Positions 1 through 9,041 of a stretch of 64,000 nucleotides of DNA are shown here, piece after piece (the first letter of the stretch is position 1; each line of letters starts with the position of its first letter). The stretch is from Corynebacterium argentoratense DSM 44202 (GTDB lineage: Bacteria; Actinomycetota; Actinomycetes; Mycobacteriales; Mycobacteriaceae). The notes under the pieces are model-generated. The model was not told where the DNA came from and ran no database searches. It saw only the letters and a list, made by a program, of their open reading frames with translations. The stretch spans positions 186,001-250,000 of the forward strand of contig NC_022198.1 of assembly GCF_000590555.1 (NCBI RefSeq), in the 5' to 3' direction. The translations under genes and the position numbers were made by a program.

Positions 1-1377
1 ATGCTCGCTGAAAGGCTCAGTCAAGGTGCGGATGTCGTCCGCCTCGTCGCCGGAAACCCTCTGAGCAGCGAACGCATCCAATCCGAAATCGAAGCAGTAC
101 AGGCCGCTGGAATGAACTTCCAGATCGTGCCCGGTATGTCAGTGCCCTCCACAGTGCCAGCCTTCGCCGGCATCGCCCTAGGTTCCACCTACACAGAAAC
201 TGACATTTCCTCCATCCCCGCGGATGTCCTCGCCACCGATGACGCCTTGTGGGACGGGCTTGTGGGTGCACCCCAGCCGCTGGTTCTCCAAGTGGTCAGC
301 GCACAACTGCCCGTCATTTCCGAGCAGCTCCTCAACCGCGGAGTGGGCTCCGCAGTGCCCGTCAGCGTCACCGTCAACGGCACCACCCGCTTGCAACGCA
401 CCTTCGACACCACCCTCGGCATGCTCGGCAATGTTGACGCCACGGACGCCCCCGTCCTCGCAACGTCACCGCCCATGGTGGTCACCATCGGCAAAAGCGT
501 CGACGAACGTTTCAAGTACGCCTGGTGGGAAAACCGTGCGCTCTACGGCTGGCGTGTGCTGGTGCCTCGCGCCAAGGAGCAGGCAGGCCCCATGTCCACC
601 CGCCTGTCCGCCCACGGTGCCATCCCCATGGAAGTCCCGACGATCTCGGTGGAACCGCCGCGCAACCCCGCGCAAATGGAGCGCGCCATCAAGGGCATCG
701 TCGAGGGCCGCTACCAGTGGATCGTCCTGACCAGTGTTAACGCCGTGCGCTCCCTGTGGGCCAAAATACAAGAATTCGGCCTGGACTCGCGCTCCTTCGC
801 CGGCGTGCGCATCGCGGCGGTCGGCGCTAAAACCGCTGAAGCCATCGAGGCCCTGGGCATCACACCGGAACTGCTGCCCAAACCGACCCAGCAGAACTCC
901 GCAGGCCTCGTCGACGTTTTCCCCGAATTCGACCCAGACCTCGACCCCGTCGGACGTGTCCTCCTGCCGCGCGCAGACATCGCCACCGACGTGCTTGTCG
1001 ACGGTATCCACGCGCTCGGGTGGGAAGTCGATGACGTCGTGTCCTACCGTACCGTCCGCGCAGCCCCACCGTCCGCCGAAGTCCGCGAAATGATCAAATC
1101 CGGCGGTTTCGACGCAGTCTGCTTCACCTCCGCATCCACAGTCCGCAATCTTGTGGGCATCGCCGGCAAACCCCATGCCCGCACTATCATTGCCTGTATC
1201 GGGCCCATGGCTGCCGCAGCAGCCACCGAATTAGGCCTGCGTGTTGACGTGCAGCCCGAGGTCGCGGGTGTCGCAGAACTCGTCGATGCCCTGGCGGATC
1301 ACGTGGCTCACCTCCGCGCGGCAGGCCAGTTGCCGCCCCCTAGGAAAAAGCGTCGTGCTCGAAAGGCTGGTTCTTAA
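1..1377 (+). CDS. hemD: Uroporphyrinogen-III methyltransferase/synthase fusion (5' truncated by window edge)
   Basis: 458 residues are visible. The first ~165 look like the C-terminal half of a SUMT/CobA methyltransferase (VVRLVAGNP, VPGMSVPSTVPAFAGI), and residues ~180-440 form a HemD-type uroporphyrinogen-III synthase with the alternating two-lobe pattern (RVLVPRAKEQ, IVLTSVNAV, VCFTSASTV). In the family this bifunctional protein closes hydroxymethylbilane to uroporphyrinogen III and methylates it toward sirohaem. The N-terminal SAM-binding part of the methyltransferase is missing, so the ATG at base 1 is probably internal and the gene starts upstream of the window. The protein ends in a very basic tail (KKRRARK). 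hemB follows after 3 nt, which suggests cotranscription. Confidence 0.9.
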   Translation: MLAERLSQGADVVRLVAGNPLSSERIQSEIEAVQAAGMNFQIVPGMSVPSTVPAFAGIALGSTYTETDISSIPADVLATDDALWDGLVGAPQPLVLQVVSAQLPVISEQLLNRGVGSAVPVSVTVNGTTRLQRTFDTTLGMLGNVDATDAPVLATSPPMVVTIGKSVDERFKYAWWENRALYGWRVLVPRAKEQAGPMSTRLSAHGAIPMEVPTISVEPPRNPAQMERAIKGIVEGRYQWIVLTSVNAVRSLWAKIQEFGLDSRSFAGVRIAAVGAKTAEAIEALGITPELLPKPTQQNSAGLVDVFPEFDPDLDPVGRVLLPRADIATDVLVDGIHALGWEVDDVVSYRTVRAAPPSAEVREMIKSGGFDAVCFTSASTVRNLVGIAGKPHARTIIACIGPMAAAAATELGLRVDVQPEVAGVAELVDALADHVAHLRAAGQLPPPRKKRRARKAGS

Positions 1378-1380
1378 CAA

Positions 1381-2448
1381 GTGATCTCCGACAAGGGTTC
1401 GTCCAACGCTAGCTATGATGCGGCCCATGCCGCACATGCCACCTCCCGCGGGATCGTCCGGCGCCCTCGTCGGCTTCGCTCGACCCCAGCGATGCGAGGC
1501 CTCGTATCTGAAACTCGCCTGCATCCCAGCGACTTCATCCTTCCGATGTTCGTCACCACCGAATCCGAGGCCATAGAAATCACCTCGATGCCCGGCGTGA
1601 TGCGCCACTCCATGGATACACTCCTCAAAGCCATTGATGATGCCGCGTCGGTGGGCGTTCGCTGCATCGACCTGTTTGGCGTCCCCGCAGACGACACCAA
1701 AGACGCCCTAGGCAGCCAGGCCTGGGCCGAGGATGGCATCCTTAACCGTGCGATCGCAGCAGTGCGCCAGCGTTTCGGCGACGACGTCATCGTCATGACG
1801 GACACCTGCCTGGACGAATTCACCGACCACGGGCACTGCGGCGTACTAACCCAGGATCGATGGGGCCGCAGCGTCGTCGACAACGACGCCACCCTAGACC
1901 TCTACGTGAACATGGCACTGGCTCAAGCGCACGCCGGTGCCCACATGGTTAGCCCCTCAGGCATGATGGACGGCCAAATCGACGCCATCAGGGAAGGCCT
2001 AGACGATCATGGCCACACCGATGTTGCGATCATGGCCTACTCGGCGAAATACGCCTCCGCCTTCTTCGGTCCCTTCCGCGACGCCGTCGGCTCCAGCCTC
2101 CAAGGTGACCGCCGCACCTACCAGCAGGACCCCGGCAATGCCCGCGAATCCCTACTGGAAGTCGAACTCGACGTCGCCGAAGGTGCGGACATCGTCATGG
2201 TCAAACCGGCATTGCCCTACCTAGATGTTCTGCGCACCGTAGCCGACACCTCCCCAGTCCCCGTTGCCGCATACCAAGTATCGGGGGAGTACGCCATGAT
2301 CAAAGCCGCCTCCAATAACGGCTGGGTCGACGGTGACGCCGTAATGATGGAAGCACTCACATCCATCAAACGCGCCGGTGCCGACATGATCCTCACCTAC
2401 GCCGCAGTAGACGCCGCCCGCGAACTTCGCCGCCAGGCAGGTCTGTGA
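1381..2448 (+). CDS. hemB: Delta-aminolevulinic acid dehydratase (porphobilinogen synthase)
   Basis: 355 residues, a normal HemB length. It condenses two 5-aminolevulinate molecules to porphobilinogen in the cytoplasm. The two active-site lysines are recognisable as Lys223 (in [12 protein letters not shown]) and Lys275 (in [10 protein letters not shown]), 52 residues apart as in the family. The metal loop reads [14 protein letters not shown], with Asp where the zinc-type enzymes have a second Cys; this suggests a Mg-dependent rather than Zn-dependent enzyme (inference). The start is a GTG 3 nt after hemD with no strong ribosome binding site, so translational coupling is likely. Its stop overlaps the next start by 4 nt (ATGA). 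Confidence 0.95.
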   Translation: MISDKGSSNASYDAAHAAHATSRGIVRRPRRLRSTPAMRGLVSETRLHPSDFILPMFVTTESEAIEITSMPGVMRHSMDTLLKAIDDAASVGVRCIDLFGVPADDTKDALGSQAWAEDGILNRAIAAVRQRFGDDVIVMTDTCLDEFTDHGHCGVLTQDRWGRSVVDNDATLDLYVNMALAQAHAGAHMVSPSGMMDGQIDAIREGLDDHGHTDVAIMAYSAKYASAFFGPFRDAVGSSLQGDRRTYQQDPGNARESLLEVELDVAEGADIVMVKPALPYLDVLRTVADTSPVPVAAYQVSGEYAMIKAASNNGWVDGDAVMMEALTSIKRAGADMILTYAAVDAARELRRQAGL

Positions 2449-2939
2449 TGAAACTCCTGGTTCGCCTCTGGTGGACGCTGATCGTAGTGGAACTGGCCCA
2501 CCAAGTGGTCTTCGGCTGGATCCAGATATCCAACCCCCAACTCTTCGACGAAGTATTCTCCGCTGTCGGCGCCGATGGGCCCGCAGGTGAAGAAGGCGCA
2601 GCCCAAGTAGAAGCCATGCGCCCGCTGCTCATGTGGAGCTCCGTCGCCTTTGCAGGATTCATCAAATTCGCCATGACCTGCTCCGGCCTCGTCGCTGCAT
2701 ACGTCTACCAACGCAGACCAGAATCCATCGCGGCGTCACGAATCCTGATGGTATGGTCCGTGTTCCTTGGCAGCCGCATCCTCAGCGCCTTCTTCCCCCT
2801 CGCAGTCGACATTCCCACACCGCTGCTCATCGCCAACGGCTGGGCAAACATCCTCACCGGCGTACTCGCATGCATGTCCGCCTACATCGTGTTCAAAGAC
2901 CGCAGCCCCGAAAAGAACAAAAACAATAACTCAAACTAA
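2445..2939 (+). CDS. Small integral membrane protein between hemB and hemE
   Basis: 164 residues with about four hydrophobic segments (roughly 3-24, 62-85, 97-118 and 123-145), a soluble loop near residues 30-60, and a charged, Asn/Lys-rich C-terminus. No catalytic motif is visible and I do not recognise a named family. The start codon overlaps the hemB stop as ATGA, so the two are translationally coupled. The position inside a haem operon suggests a membrane function linked to haem or respiration, but that is only context. Third codon positions are C-rich, as in the neighbouring genes. Confidence 0.75.
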   Translation: MMKLLVRLWWTLIVVELAHQVVFGWIQISNPQLFDEVFSAVGADGPAGEEGAAQVEAMRPLLMWSSVAFAGFIKFAMTCSGLVAAYVYQRRPESIAASRILMVWSVFLGSRILSAFFPLAVDIPTPLLIANGWANILTGVLACMSAYIVFKDRSPEKNKNNNSN

Positions 2940-3004
2940 AGGTTGACATAGCTCTCAAGCTTTAGGGGGCACTCGCTTTCACCAAGGTTTGATGTGCTGG
3001 CACA

Positions 3005-4075
3005 ATGGCGCCTATGTTGCCGACACCGCAAGCGCCCCTCCTCCAAGCCGCAGCGGGCCTAACACCCGAACGCACACCCGTCTGGTTCATGCGACAAGCA
3101 GGCCGCAGCCTTCCCGAATACAAACAAGCTCGCGAAGGCATACCCATGCTGGACTCCTGCTTCATGCCGGAGCTACTGGCGGAAATCACCATGCAACCCG
3201 TCCGCCGACACGACGTCGACGCCGCCATCCTCTTCTCCGACATCGTCGTCCCCTTAAAAGCCGCAGGCATCGACGTCGACATCGTCCCGGGCCGCGGACC
3301 CGTCATGGCCGCCCCCATCCGCACCCGCGCAGACATCGACGCCCTCCCCATCCTCGACACGAACGTCGAAGAAGTCGCCCAGGGCATCGCCCTCATCAAC
3401 GAAGAACTCACACCAACCCAAGCCCTCATCGGCTTCGTCGGAGCACCCTTCACCCTCGCCAGCTACCTCATCGAAGGCGGCCCCAGCAAAAACCACGAAC
3501 GCACCAAAGCTCTCATGCACGACAGCCCCGACGACTGGCACGCCCTCATGGAACGCCTCGTCCCCACCATCACCACCTTCCTGCGGACCCAACTCGACGC
3601 CGGCATCGACGCCATGCAACTCTTCGACTCCTGGGTCGGTTTCCTCCCACAAGCCGACTACCGCACCCACGTCTTGCCCTACTCCCAACGCATCCTCGCC
3701 AGCGTCCGCGACGCAGGCTACTCCATCCCCCGCATCCACTTCGGCGTCGGCACAGGCGAACTCCTCGGCGCCATGGCCGAAGCAGGTCCTGACGTCGTGG
3801 GCGTCGACTGGCGCATCCCCCTCGACGTCGCAGCCTCCCGCATCACCGCGGCGTCACAACCCAAAGTCCTCCAAGGCAACCTCGACCCCGCCCTCCTCTT
3901 CGCCAGCGAAGACGCGCTGCGCACACACATCAACCGCATCAAAGACGAAGCCGCCCGCGCCATCGCCGCAGGCAACGCCACCGGACACATCTTCAACCTC
4001 GGCCACGGGGTCCTGCCCACCACCGACGCCGACGCCATCACCCGCGCCGTTGAAATCATTCATGAGGAAAGATAG
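3005..4075 (+). CDS. hemE: Uroporphyrinogen decarboxylase
   Basis: 356 residues, the usual HemE length. It removes the four acetate carboxyls of uroporphyrinogen III to give coproporphyrinogen III. The N-terminal signature TPVWFMRQAGRSLPEY and the second signature GFVGAPFTLASYLIEGG are intact, as is the C-terminal LGHGVLP. The ATG is preceded by only a weak ribosome binding site. A TTGACA hexamer lies at 2942-2947, about 60 bp upstream, but I see no good matching -10 element. hemY starts 6 nt after the stop, so hemE, hemY and hemL appear to form one transcription unit. Confidence 0.95.
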   Translation: MAPMLPTPQAPLLQAAAGLTPERTPVWFMRQAGRSLPEYKQAREGIPMLDSCFMPELLAEITMQPVRRHDVDAAILFSDIVVPLKAAGIDVDIVPGRGPVMAAPIRTRADIDALPILDTNVEEVAQGIALINEELTPTQALIGFVGAPFTLASYLIEGGPSKNHERTKALMHDSPDDWHALMERLVPTITTFLRTQLDAGIDAMQLFDSWVGFLPQADYRTHVLPYSQRILASVRDAGYSIPRIHFGVGTGELLGAMAEAGPDVVGVDWRIPLDVAASRITAASQPKVLQGNLDPALLFASEDALRTHINRIKDEAARAIAAGNATGHIFNLGHGVLPTTDADAITRAVEIIHEER

Positions 4076-4081
4076 AACCCC

Positions 4082-5596
4082 ATGGAGCAACACACCCAAG
4101 CACCCGTCGTAGGCATCATCGGCGCAGGCCTCGCAGGGCTTGTCGCAGCCTACGAAACCCACAAGCTACTCCCACAGGCCACCATTAAAATCTATGAGGC
4201 CGAAGACCGCATCGGCGGCAAACTCCGCACCGTCGCCTTCGAACACGGCCCCGTCGACATGGGCGCCGAAGCCTACCTCGCAAAAGCGCAACACGCCACA
4301 GACTTCTTCACCGAACTAGGGCTAGCCGACCGCCTACGCGAACCCAGCGGCATGCCCTCCATGCTCTACCTGCCCGACGGCAACGGCGAACTTAAACCCC
4401 TGCCCCGCGGCACCCTCATGGGTATTCCCGCAGCAGCCGAGAGCGTCGCCCACCTCGTCGACGAAGCCACCGCCCGCCGCATCGACGGAGACCACCCCGT
4501 CACCTGGCAAGCACCCACAGGCCTCACCCAAGCAGACGCATCCGTGGCCGACCTCGTCCGCGAAGTCCACGGAGACCAAGTCCTCCAACGCATCGTCGAA
4601 CCACTGCTCGGCGGAGTCTACGCATCAAGCCCAGAACTCATCGGCGTCCGCGCAGCACTCCCACGCCTCGCAGAACAATTCGACGCCATGGTTGCCGCAG
4701 GCCAAACACCCCGCCTGACCAGCGCAGTAAAAACAGTCCTCACAAATAACCAATCCACCTACGTCGCCGACACCGATCAACCCGGTGCACCCAAAAAGCC
4801 AGTCTTCTCCACCTTTGTCGGCGGCTACGCCGACCTCTACGAAACCCTCGCCGAACAGTCCGGCGCCGAAATCTACAGCGACGCCTTCATCAGCGACATC
4901 AACCCCGCACAAAACGCACAGCAGGGTAGTGGTCAATGGACCATCCGCGGCCAAGGCATCAACGACACCGTCGACGCCCTCATCCTCGCCGTACCCGCAC
5001 CCACCGCAGCAGCCCTCTGCTCCCGCAGCGGGGTAGAGGCCCTCCACCAAGCCGCCACCCACCTGCGCACCATCCCCGTGGCATCCTCCACCGTCGTCGG
5101 CCTGCGCCTGCCCGAAGGCGGACTTCCCGACTACTCCGGAATCCTCGTCTCCCGCGCCGACAACCCCACAGTGCAAGCCAAAGCCTTCACCTTCTCCTCC
5201 AAAAAATGGCCCCACATCGGGTCTCGCCCCGGAGACCTCGTCCGCGTGTCCTACGGACGCCTCGACAACACCAACCCGCTCGCCGCGCTCACCGACATCG
5301 CCCGCGCCGACGAAGACACCCTCGTCGACGCCGCCCTCGACGACCTCCACGCAGTGTGCGGCCTCGACGCACGCACCGCCGGAGTCGAGGAAATTTTCGT
5401 CCAACGCTGGTACGGCGGCCTACCTTGCTACCAAGTAGGACACGCCGAACGCATCGCCACCATCGACACATCTCTACAGCCCCTGGGCACCATCGCCCTC
5501 ACAGGAGCCTGGAAACACGGCGTCGGCGTGCCCGCCATCATCGAAGACGCACAACACGCCGCCCACCACACCACCCGCGCACTCACAAAATCCTGA
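4082..5596 (+). CDS. hemY: Protoporphyrinogen/coproporphyrinogen III oxidase
   Basis: 504 residues, HemY/CgoX family FAD oxidase. The dinucleotide-binding motif IIGAGLAGLVAAYE is at residues ~12-25, followed by IYEAEDRIGGKLRT, which contacts FAD. The C-terminal FAD motif is GAWKHGVGVPAIIEDA. In actinobacteria this enzyme works in the coproporphyrin-dependent route, oxidising coproporphyrinogen III to coproporphyrin III (family knowledge). It lies 6 nt after hemE and 35 nt before hemL. A run of ~15 residues around TNNQSTYVADTDQPGAPKK looks like a flexible insertion in the substrate domain. Confidence 0.93.
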   Translation: MEQHTQAPVVGIIGAGLAGLVAAYETHKLLPQATIKIYEAEDRIGGKLRTVAFEHGPVDMGAEAYLAKAQHATDFFTELGLADRLREPSGMPSMLYLPDGNGELKPLPRGTLMGIPAAAESVAHLVDEATARRIDGDHPVTWQAPTGLTQADASVADLVREVHGDQVLQRIVEPLLGGVYASSPELIGVRAALPRLAEQFDAMVAAGQTPRLTSAVKTVLTNNQSTYVADTDQPGAPKKPVFSTFVGGYADLYETLAEQSGAEIYSDAFISDINPAQNAQQGSGQWTIRGQGINDTVDALILAVPAPTAAALCSRSGVEALHQAATHLRTIPVASSTVVGLRLPEGGLPDYSGILVSRADNPTVQAKAFTFSSKKWPHIGSRPGDLVRVSYGRLDNTNPLAALTDIARADEDTLVDAALDDLHAVCGLDARTAGVEEIFVQRWYGGLPCYQVGHAERIATIDTSLQPLGTIALTGAWKHGVGVPAIIEDAQHAAHHTTRALTKS

Positions 5597-5631
5597 CACT
5601 CACAGCTTCCTAACAGGTAGGAGAAGTACAC

Positions 5632-6936
5632 TTGAACGCCATGCACACCCGATCTCGAGAACTGCTCGACAAAGCTCGCCAACTCACCCCCGGCGGAGTC
5701 AACTCACCCGTACGAGCATTCAACTCCGTCGGCGGACAAGCACGCTTCATCGCCTCCGCACAAGGATCCAAACTCTACGACGTCGACGGCAACACATACA
5801 TCGACCTCTTCTGCTCTTGGGGCCCCATGCTCATGGGCAACGCACACCCCGCCATCGTCGAAGCCGTCCAACAAGCCGCCACCCGCGGCCTCTCCTACGG
5901 CGCCCCCACCGAAGCAGAAATTCTTCTCGCAGAAGAAATCGTGAGCCGCACCGCCGCCGAAGAAGTTCGCCTCGTCAACTCCGGCACCGAAGCAACCATG
6001 TCCGCCGTCCGCCTCGCCCGCGGATACACCGGCCGCAACAAAATCCTCAAATTCGAAGGCTGCTACCACGGCCACGTCGACTCCCTCCTCGTCTCCGCAG
6101 GCTCCGGAGTCCTCGACTACTCCGAACCCAACTCCCCAGGCGTCACCCCAGGCACCGCCGCCGACACCATCGTCGTCCCCTACAACGACATCGACGCCGT
6201 CCGCGCAGCATTCAACGAACACGGCGATACCATCGCCTGCATCATCGCAGAAGCCGCCGCAGGCAACATGGGCACCGTCGCACCCCTGCCCGGATTCAAC
6301 CAACAACTCAAAGACATCGCCCACGCCCACGGAGCCCTCCTCATCCTCGACGAAGTCATGACCGGCTTCCGCACCTCCTTCCAAGGCTGGTACGGCATCG
6401 ACGGCGTCGCCGCAGACCTCATCACCTTCGGCAAAGTCGTCTCCGGAGGCCTCCCCGCCGCCGCGTTCGGCGGCCGCCGCGACATCATGGAACACCTAGC
6501 CCCCCAAGGCCCCGTCTACCAGGCCGGCACCCTCGCCGGAAACCCCGTCGCTGTCGCCGCAGGACTTACCAGCCTCCAACTCGCAGATGACAGCGTCTAC
6601 GACACCGTCAACGCCAACGCCGACCGACTCCACAACCTCGTCACCCAAGCCCTCAGCAAAGAAGGCGTCGCCCACCACATCCAACGCGCCTCCAACATGC
6701 TCAGCGTCCGATTCGCCGAAGGCCAAGGCAACAACTACGCCGACATGGCCGCCGCCGAAACCTACCGCTTCGCCCCCTTCTTCCACGCACTGTTGGATAA
6801 TGGGGTCTTCGTTTCCCCCAGCGTCTTCGAAACCTGGTTCGTCTCCACCGCACTCAGCGACGACGACTTCGAACAGATCGAACGCGCATTCGTCCCAGCG
6901 GCACAAGCCGCAGCAGCAGCCACACCCAGCAAGTAA
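5632..6936 (+). CDS. hemL: Glutamate-1-semialdehyde 2,1-aminomutase
   Basis: 434 residues. A PLP enzyme that converts glutamate-1-semialdehyde to 5-aminolevulinate, the precursor used by HemB. The class III aminotransferase active-site region is present as [16 protein letters not shown], and the Schiff-base lysine lies in [18 protein letters not shown] chose the TTG at 5632 because AGGAG at 5619-5623 is 8 nt upstream; the ATG at 5641 would be 17 nt away. The protein ends in an Ala-rich tail ([12 protein letters not shown]). A histidine phosphatase gene follows after 34 nt. Confidence 0.94.
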   Translation: MNAMHTRSRELLDKARQLTPGGVNSPVRAFNSVGGQARFIASAQGSKLYDVDGNTYIDLFCSWGPMLMGNAHPAIVEAVQQAATRGLSYGAPTEAEILLAEEIVSRTAAEEVRLVNSGTEATMSAVRLARGYTGRNKILKFEGCYHGHVDSLLVSAGSGVLDYSEPNSPGVTPGTAADTIVVPYNDIDAVRAAFNEHGDTIACIIAEAAAGNMGTVAPLPGFNQQLKDIAHAHGALLILDEVMTGFRTSFQGWYGIDGVAADLITFGKVVSGGLPAAAFGGRRDIMEHLAPQGPVYQAGTLAGNPVAVAAGLTSLQLADDSVYDTVNANADRLHNLVTQALSKEGVAHHIQRASNMLSVRFAEGQGNNYADMAAAETYRFAPFFHALLDNGVFVSPSVFETWFVSTALSDDDFEQIERAFVPAAQAAAAATPSK

Positions 6937-6970
6937 AAAACCAACAACACACCCGAAACAAGAGGAACAC

Positions 6971-7579
6971 ATGACCCACACACTGGTCCACTTGGTTCGC
7001 CACGGCGAAGTACACAACCCAGAAAAAATCCTCTACGGCCGCATCCCCGGCTACCACCTCAGCGCCCGCGGCCACACCCAAGCCGCAACAACCGCGCGCG
7101 CATTCACCACACACGACGTCATCCACCTCGCAGCATCCCCACTGCAGCGCGCACAAGAAACCGCCCAGCCCTTCACCGAAATCACCGGGCTACCCATCAC
7201 CACCGACGAGGACCTCATCGAAGCAGGCAACCAACTCGAAGGCCTCAAAATCAAAGGCATCAACAGCGCCCTGTGGAACCCCACCTACTGGCCCCTACTC
7301 AAAGACCCCACCGAACCCAGCTGGGGCGAACCCTACAGTGACATCCTCGAACGCATGTGGCGCGCCATTCTCAACGCACGCGACGCCGCCGAAGGCCACG
7401 AAGCAATCCTCATCAGCCACCAACTACCCATCGTCTGCGTCCAACGATTCGCCCAAGGCCTCCCACTAGCCCACAACCCCGCCAGCCGCCAATGCAACCT
7501 CGCAAGCGTCACCAGCCTCGGCTTCGAAGACAACATCCTCACCGACATCTACTACACCGAACCCGCCCAAGAGCTATAA
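6971..7579 (+). CDS. Histidine phosphatase (phosphoglycerate mutase-like) family protein
   Basis: 202 residues. The phosphohistidine motif LVRHGE is at residues 8-13, and SPLQRAQETA and LIEAGNQLEGL match the branch-1 histidine phosphatase pattern; a late His in ILISHQLPI is the second catalytic His. The substrate cannot be told from the sequence, and the family includes mutases and broad phosphatases. The start is the ATG at 6971 with AGAGGAA upstream; the reading frame is open further 5' but that part lies inside hemL. The position between hemL and the cytochrome c genes is conserved in corynebacteria as far as I recall. Confidence 0.88.
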   Translation: MTHTLVHLVRHGEVHNPEKILYGRIPGYHLSARGHTQAATTARAFTTHDVIHLAASPLQRAQETAQPFTEITGLPITTDEDLIEAGNQLEGLKIKGINSALWNPTYWPLLKDPTEPSWGEPYSDILERMWRAILNARDAAEGHEAILISHQLPIVCVQRFAQGLPLAHNPASRQCNLASVTSLGFEDNILTDIYYTEPAQEL

Positions 7580-7581
7580 CC

Positions 7582-8199
7582 ATGCCCGCACGCACCCAAC
7601 CACGCCGCACAGCACGCCTCGTCCTCGCAGCAACCACAATCATCGCCACCACCCTCAGCCTCACCGCCTGCAGCAACGACGACACCACCAACAAACAAAA
7701 CACCACCTTCAGCTTCTATGCCCCCGGCGGACAAACCCTCATCCAATACCCACAAGATGAGCGAAAACCCCTCAACAACTTCAGCGGCGAATCCCTCATG
7801 CACCCCGGCGAAACAATCAGCCTCGACGACTATGACGGAAAAGTCCTCGTCCTCAACGCCTGGGGCCAATGGTGCGGACCCTGCCGCACAGAAGTAGACG
7901 ACCTAGAAACCGTCCAAGAAAACATCGCAAACAAAGGCGGCGCCGTCCTCGGCATCAACGTCCGCGACTACTCACCCGAAGTCGCACGAGACTTCCTTAA
8001 AGACGCCGGCGTCACCTACGACAGCATCTACGACCCGCCCTTCAAAACCGCAGCAGCCCTCGGCGGCGTCCCCGCCTCCGTCATCCCCACAACCATCATC
8101 CTCGACAAACAACACCGCCCCGCAGCCGTCTTCCTCCGCGAAATCAACGCCGACGAAGTACTCAACATCGTCGAACCCCTACTAGAGGAACAACAGTGA
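7582..8199 (+). CDS. TlpA/ResA-like thioredoxin lipoprotein for cytochrome c maturation
   Basis: 205 residues. A signal peptide ends in a lipobox (LTAC, Cys30), so the protein should be membrane-anchored on the outer face. The thioredoxin fold carries the redox pair WCGPC (Cys98 and Cys101) in LNAWGQWCGPCRTE, followed by a typical cis-Pro region (ASVIPTTIIL). In the ResA/CcsX family it reduces the haem-binding CxxCH cysteines of apocytochrome c. It starts 2 nt after the phosphatase stop, and its own stop overlaps the ccdA start (GTGA), so the operon is tightly coupled. Confidence 0.92.
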   Translation: MPARTQPRRTARLVLAATTIIATTLSLTACSNDDTTNKQNTTFSFYAPGGQTLIQYPQDERKPLNNFSGESLMHPGETISLDDYDGKVLVLNAWGQWCGPCRTEVDDLETVQENIANKGGAVLGINVRDYSPEVARDFLKDAGVTYDSIYDPPFKTAAALGGVPASVIPTTIILDKQHRPAAVFLREINADEVLNIVEPLLEEQQ

Positions 8200-8951
8200 C
8201 AGAACTCGTCACCGACGGCCCACTCATCCTCGGATTCTTCGCCGCCGCCCTCGCAGGCCTCATCAGCTTCGCCTCCCCCTGCGTCGTACCCCTCGTCCCC
8301 GGCTACATGTCCTACCTCGCCAGCATCGTCGGCGGCAGCGTAAACATCGTCGATGGACGCGCCGTCATAAACAAAAAAACACACGTCGCCGCAGCCGCAC
8401 TCCTCTTCGTCCTCGGCTTCACCACCATATTCCTCCTCGCCACCGTCTCCATCTTCGGCGCCATCAACACCATCACCCTTAACGCCACCTTGCTACAAAA
8501 AATTGGCGGCATCATCACCATCCTCATGGGACTCACCTTCATGGGCGCACTCCCATGGCTGCAAAACACCACCCGCATCGCCCCCAAAAAACTCAGCACC
8601 TGGCTCGGCGCACCCCTCCTCGGCGCCATCTTCGCCCTCGGCTGGACCCCCTGCCTAGGGCCTACCCTCGCATCCATCATCTCCATCTCCGTAGGAACCC
8701 AAGGCGCCACCGCAGCCCGCGGCGCACTCATGGTCATCGGCTACTGCCTCGGCCTCGGCCTACCCTTCATACTCTTCGCCATCTTCTCCACCCACGCCCT
8801 CAACTGGGTCAACTGGCTCGGAACCCACACCCGCACAATCCAACTCATCGGCGGCATCGCCCTCGTCCTCGTCGGATGTGCACTACTCACCGGCCTGTGG
8901 GATCATGTTGTGGGATTCTTCCGCCAGCTCAGCATGAACCCCGCACTATAA
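8196..8951 (+). CDS. ccdA: Cytochrome c biogenesis protein CcdA
   Basis: 251 residues with six predicted membrane spans. The two conserved cysteine regions are ISFASPCVVPLVPGY near residue 28 and GWTPCLGPTLASI near residue 153. CcdA carries electrons from cytoplasmic thioredoxin to the extracytoplasmic thioredoxin lipoprotein encoded just upstream. The GTG start overlaps that gene's stop by 4 nt. The order TlpA-like, ccdA, resB, ccsA is the standard System II layout. Confidence 0.95.
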   Translation: MTELVTDGPLILGFFAAALAGLISFASPCVVPLVPGYMSYLASIVGGSVNIVDGRAVINKKTHVAAAALLFVLGFTTIFLLATVSIFGAINTITLNATLLQKIGGIITILMGLTFMGALPWLQNTTRIAPKKLSTWLGAPLLGAIFALGWTPCLGPTLASIISISVGTQGATAARGALMVIGYCLGLGLPFILFAIFSTHALNWVNWLGTHTRTIQLIGGIALVLVGCALLTGLWDHVVGFFRQLSMNPAL

Positions 8952-9041
8952 AAACCACATGCACAAACGCTGCGAAAAACACATCGTGCACAGCCACCAC
9001 GCACCAGCCGTGCACAACACAACCGGAGTGAAAGAACAACA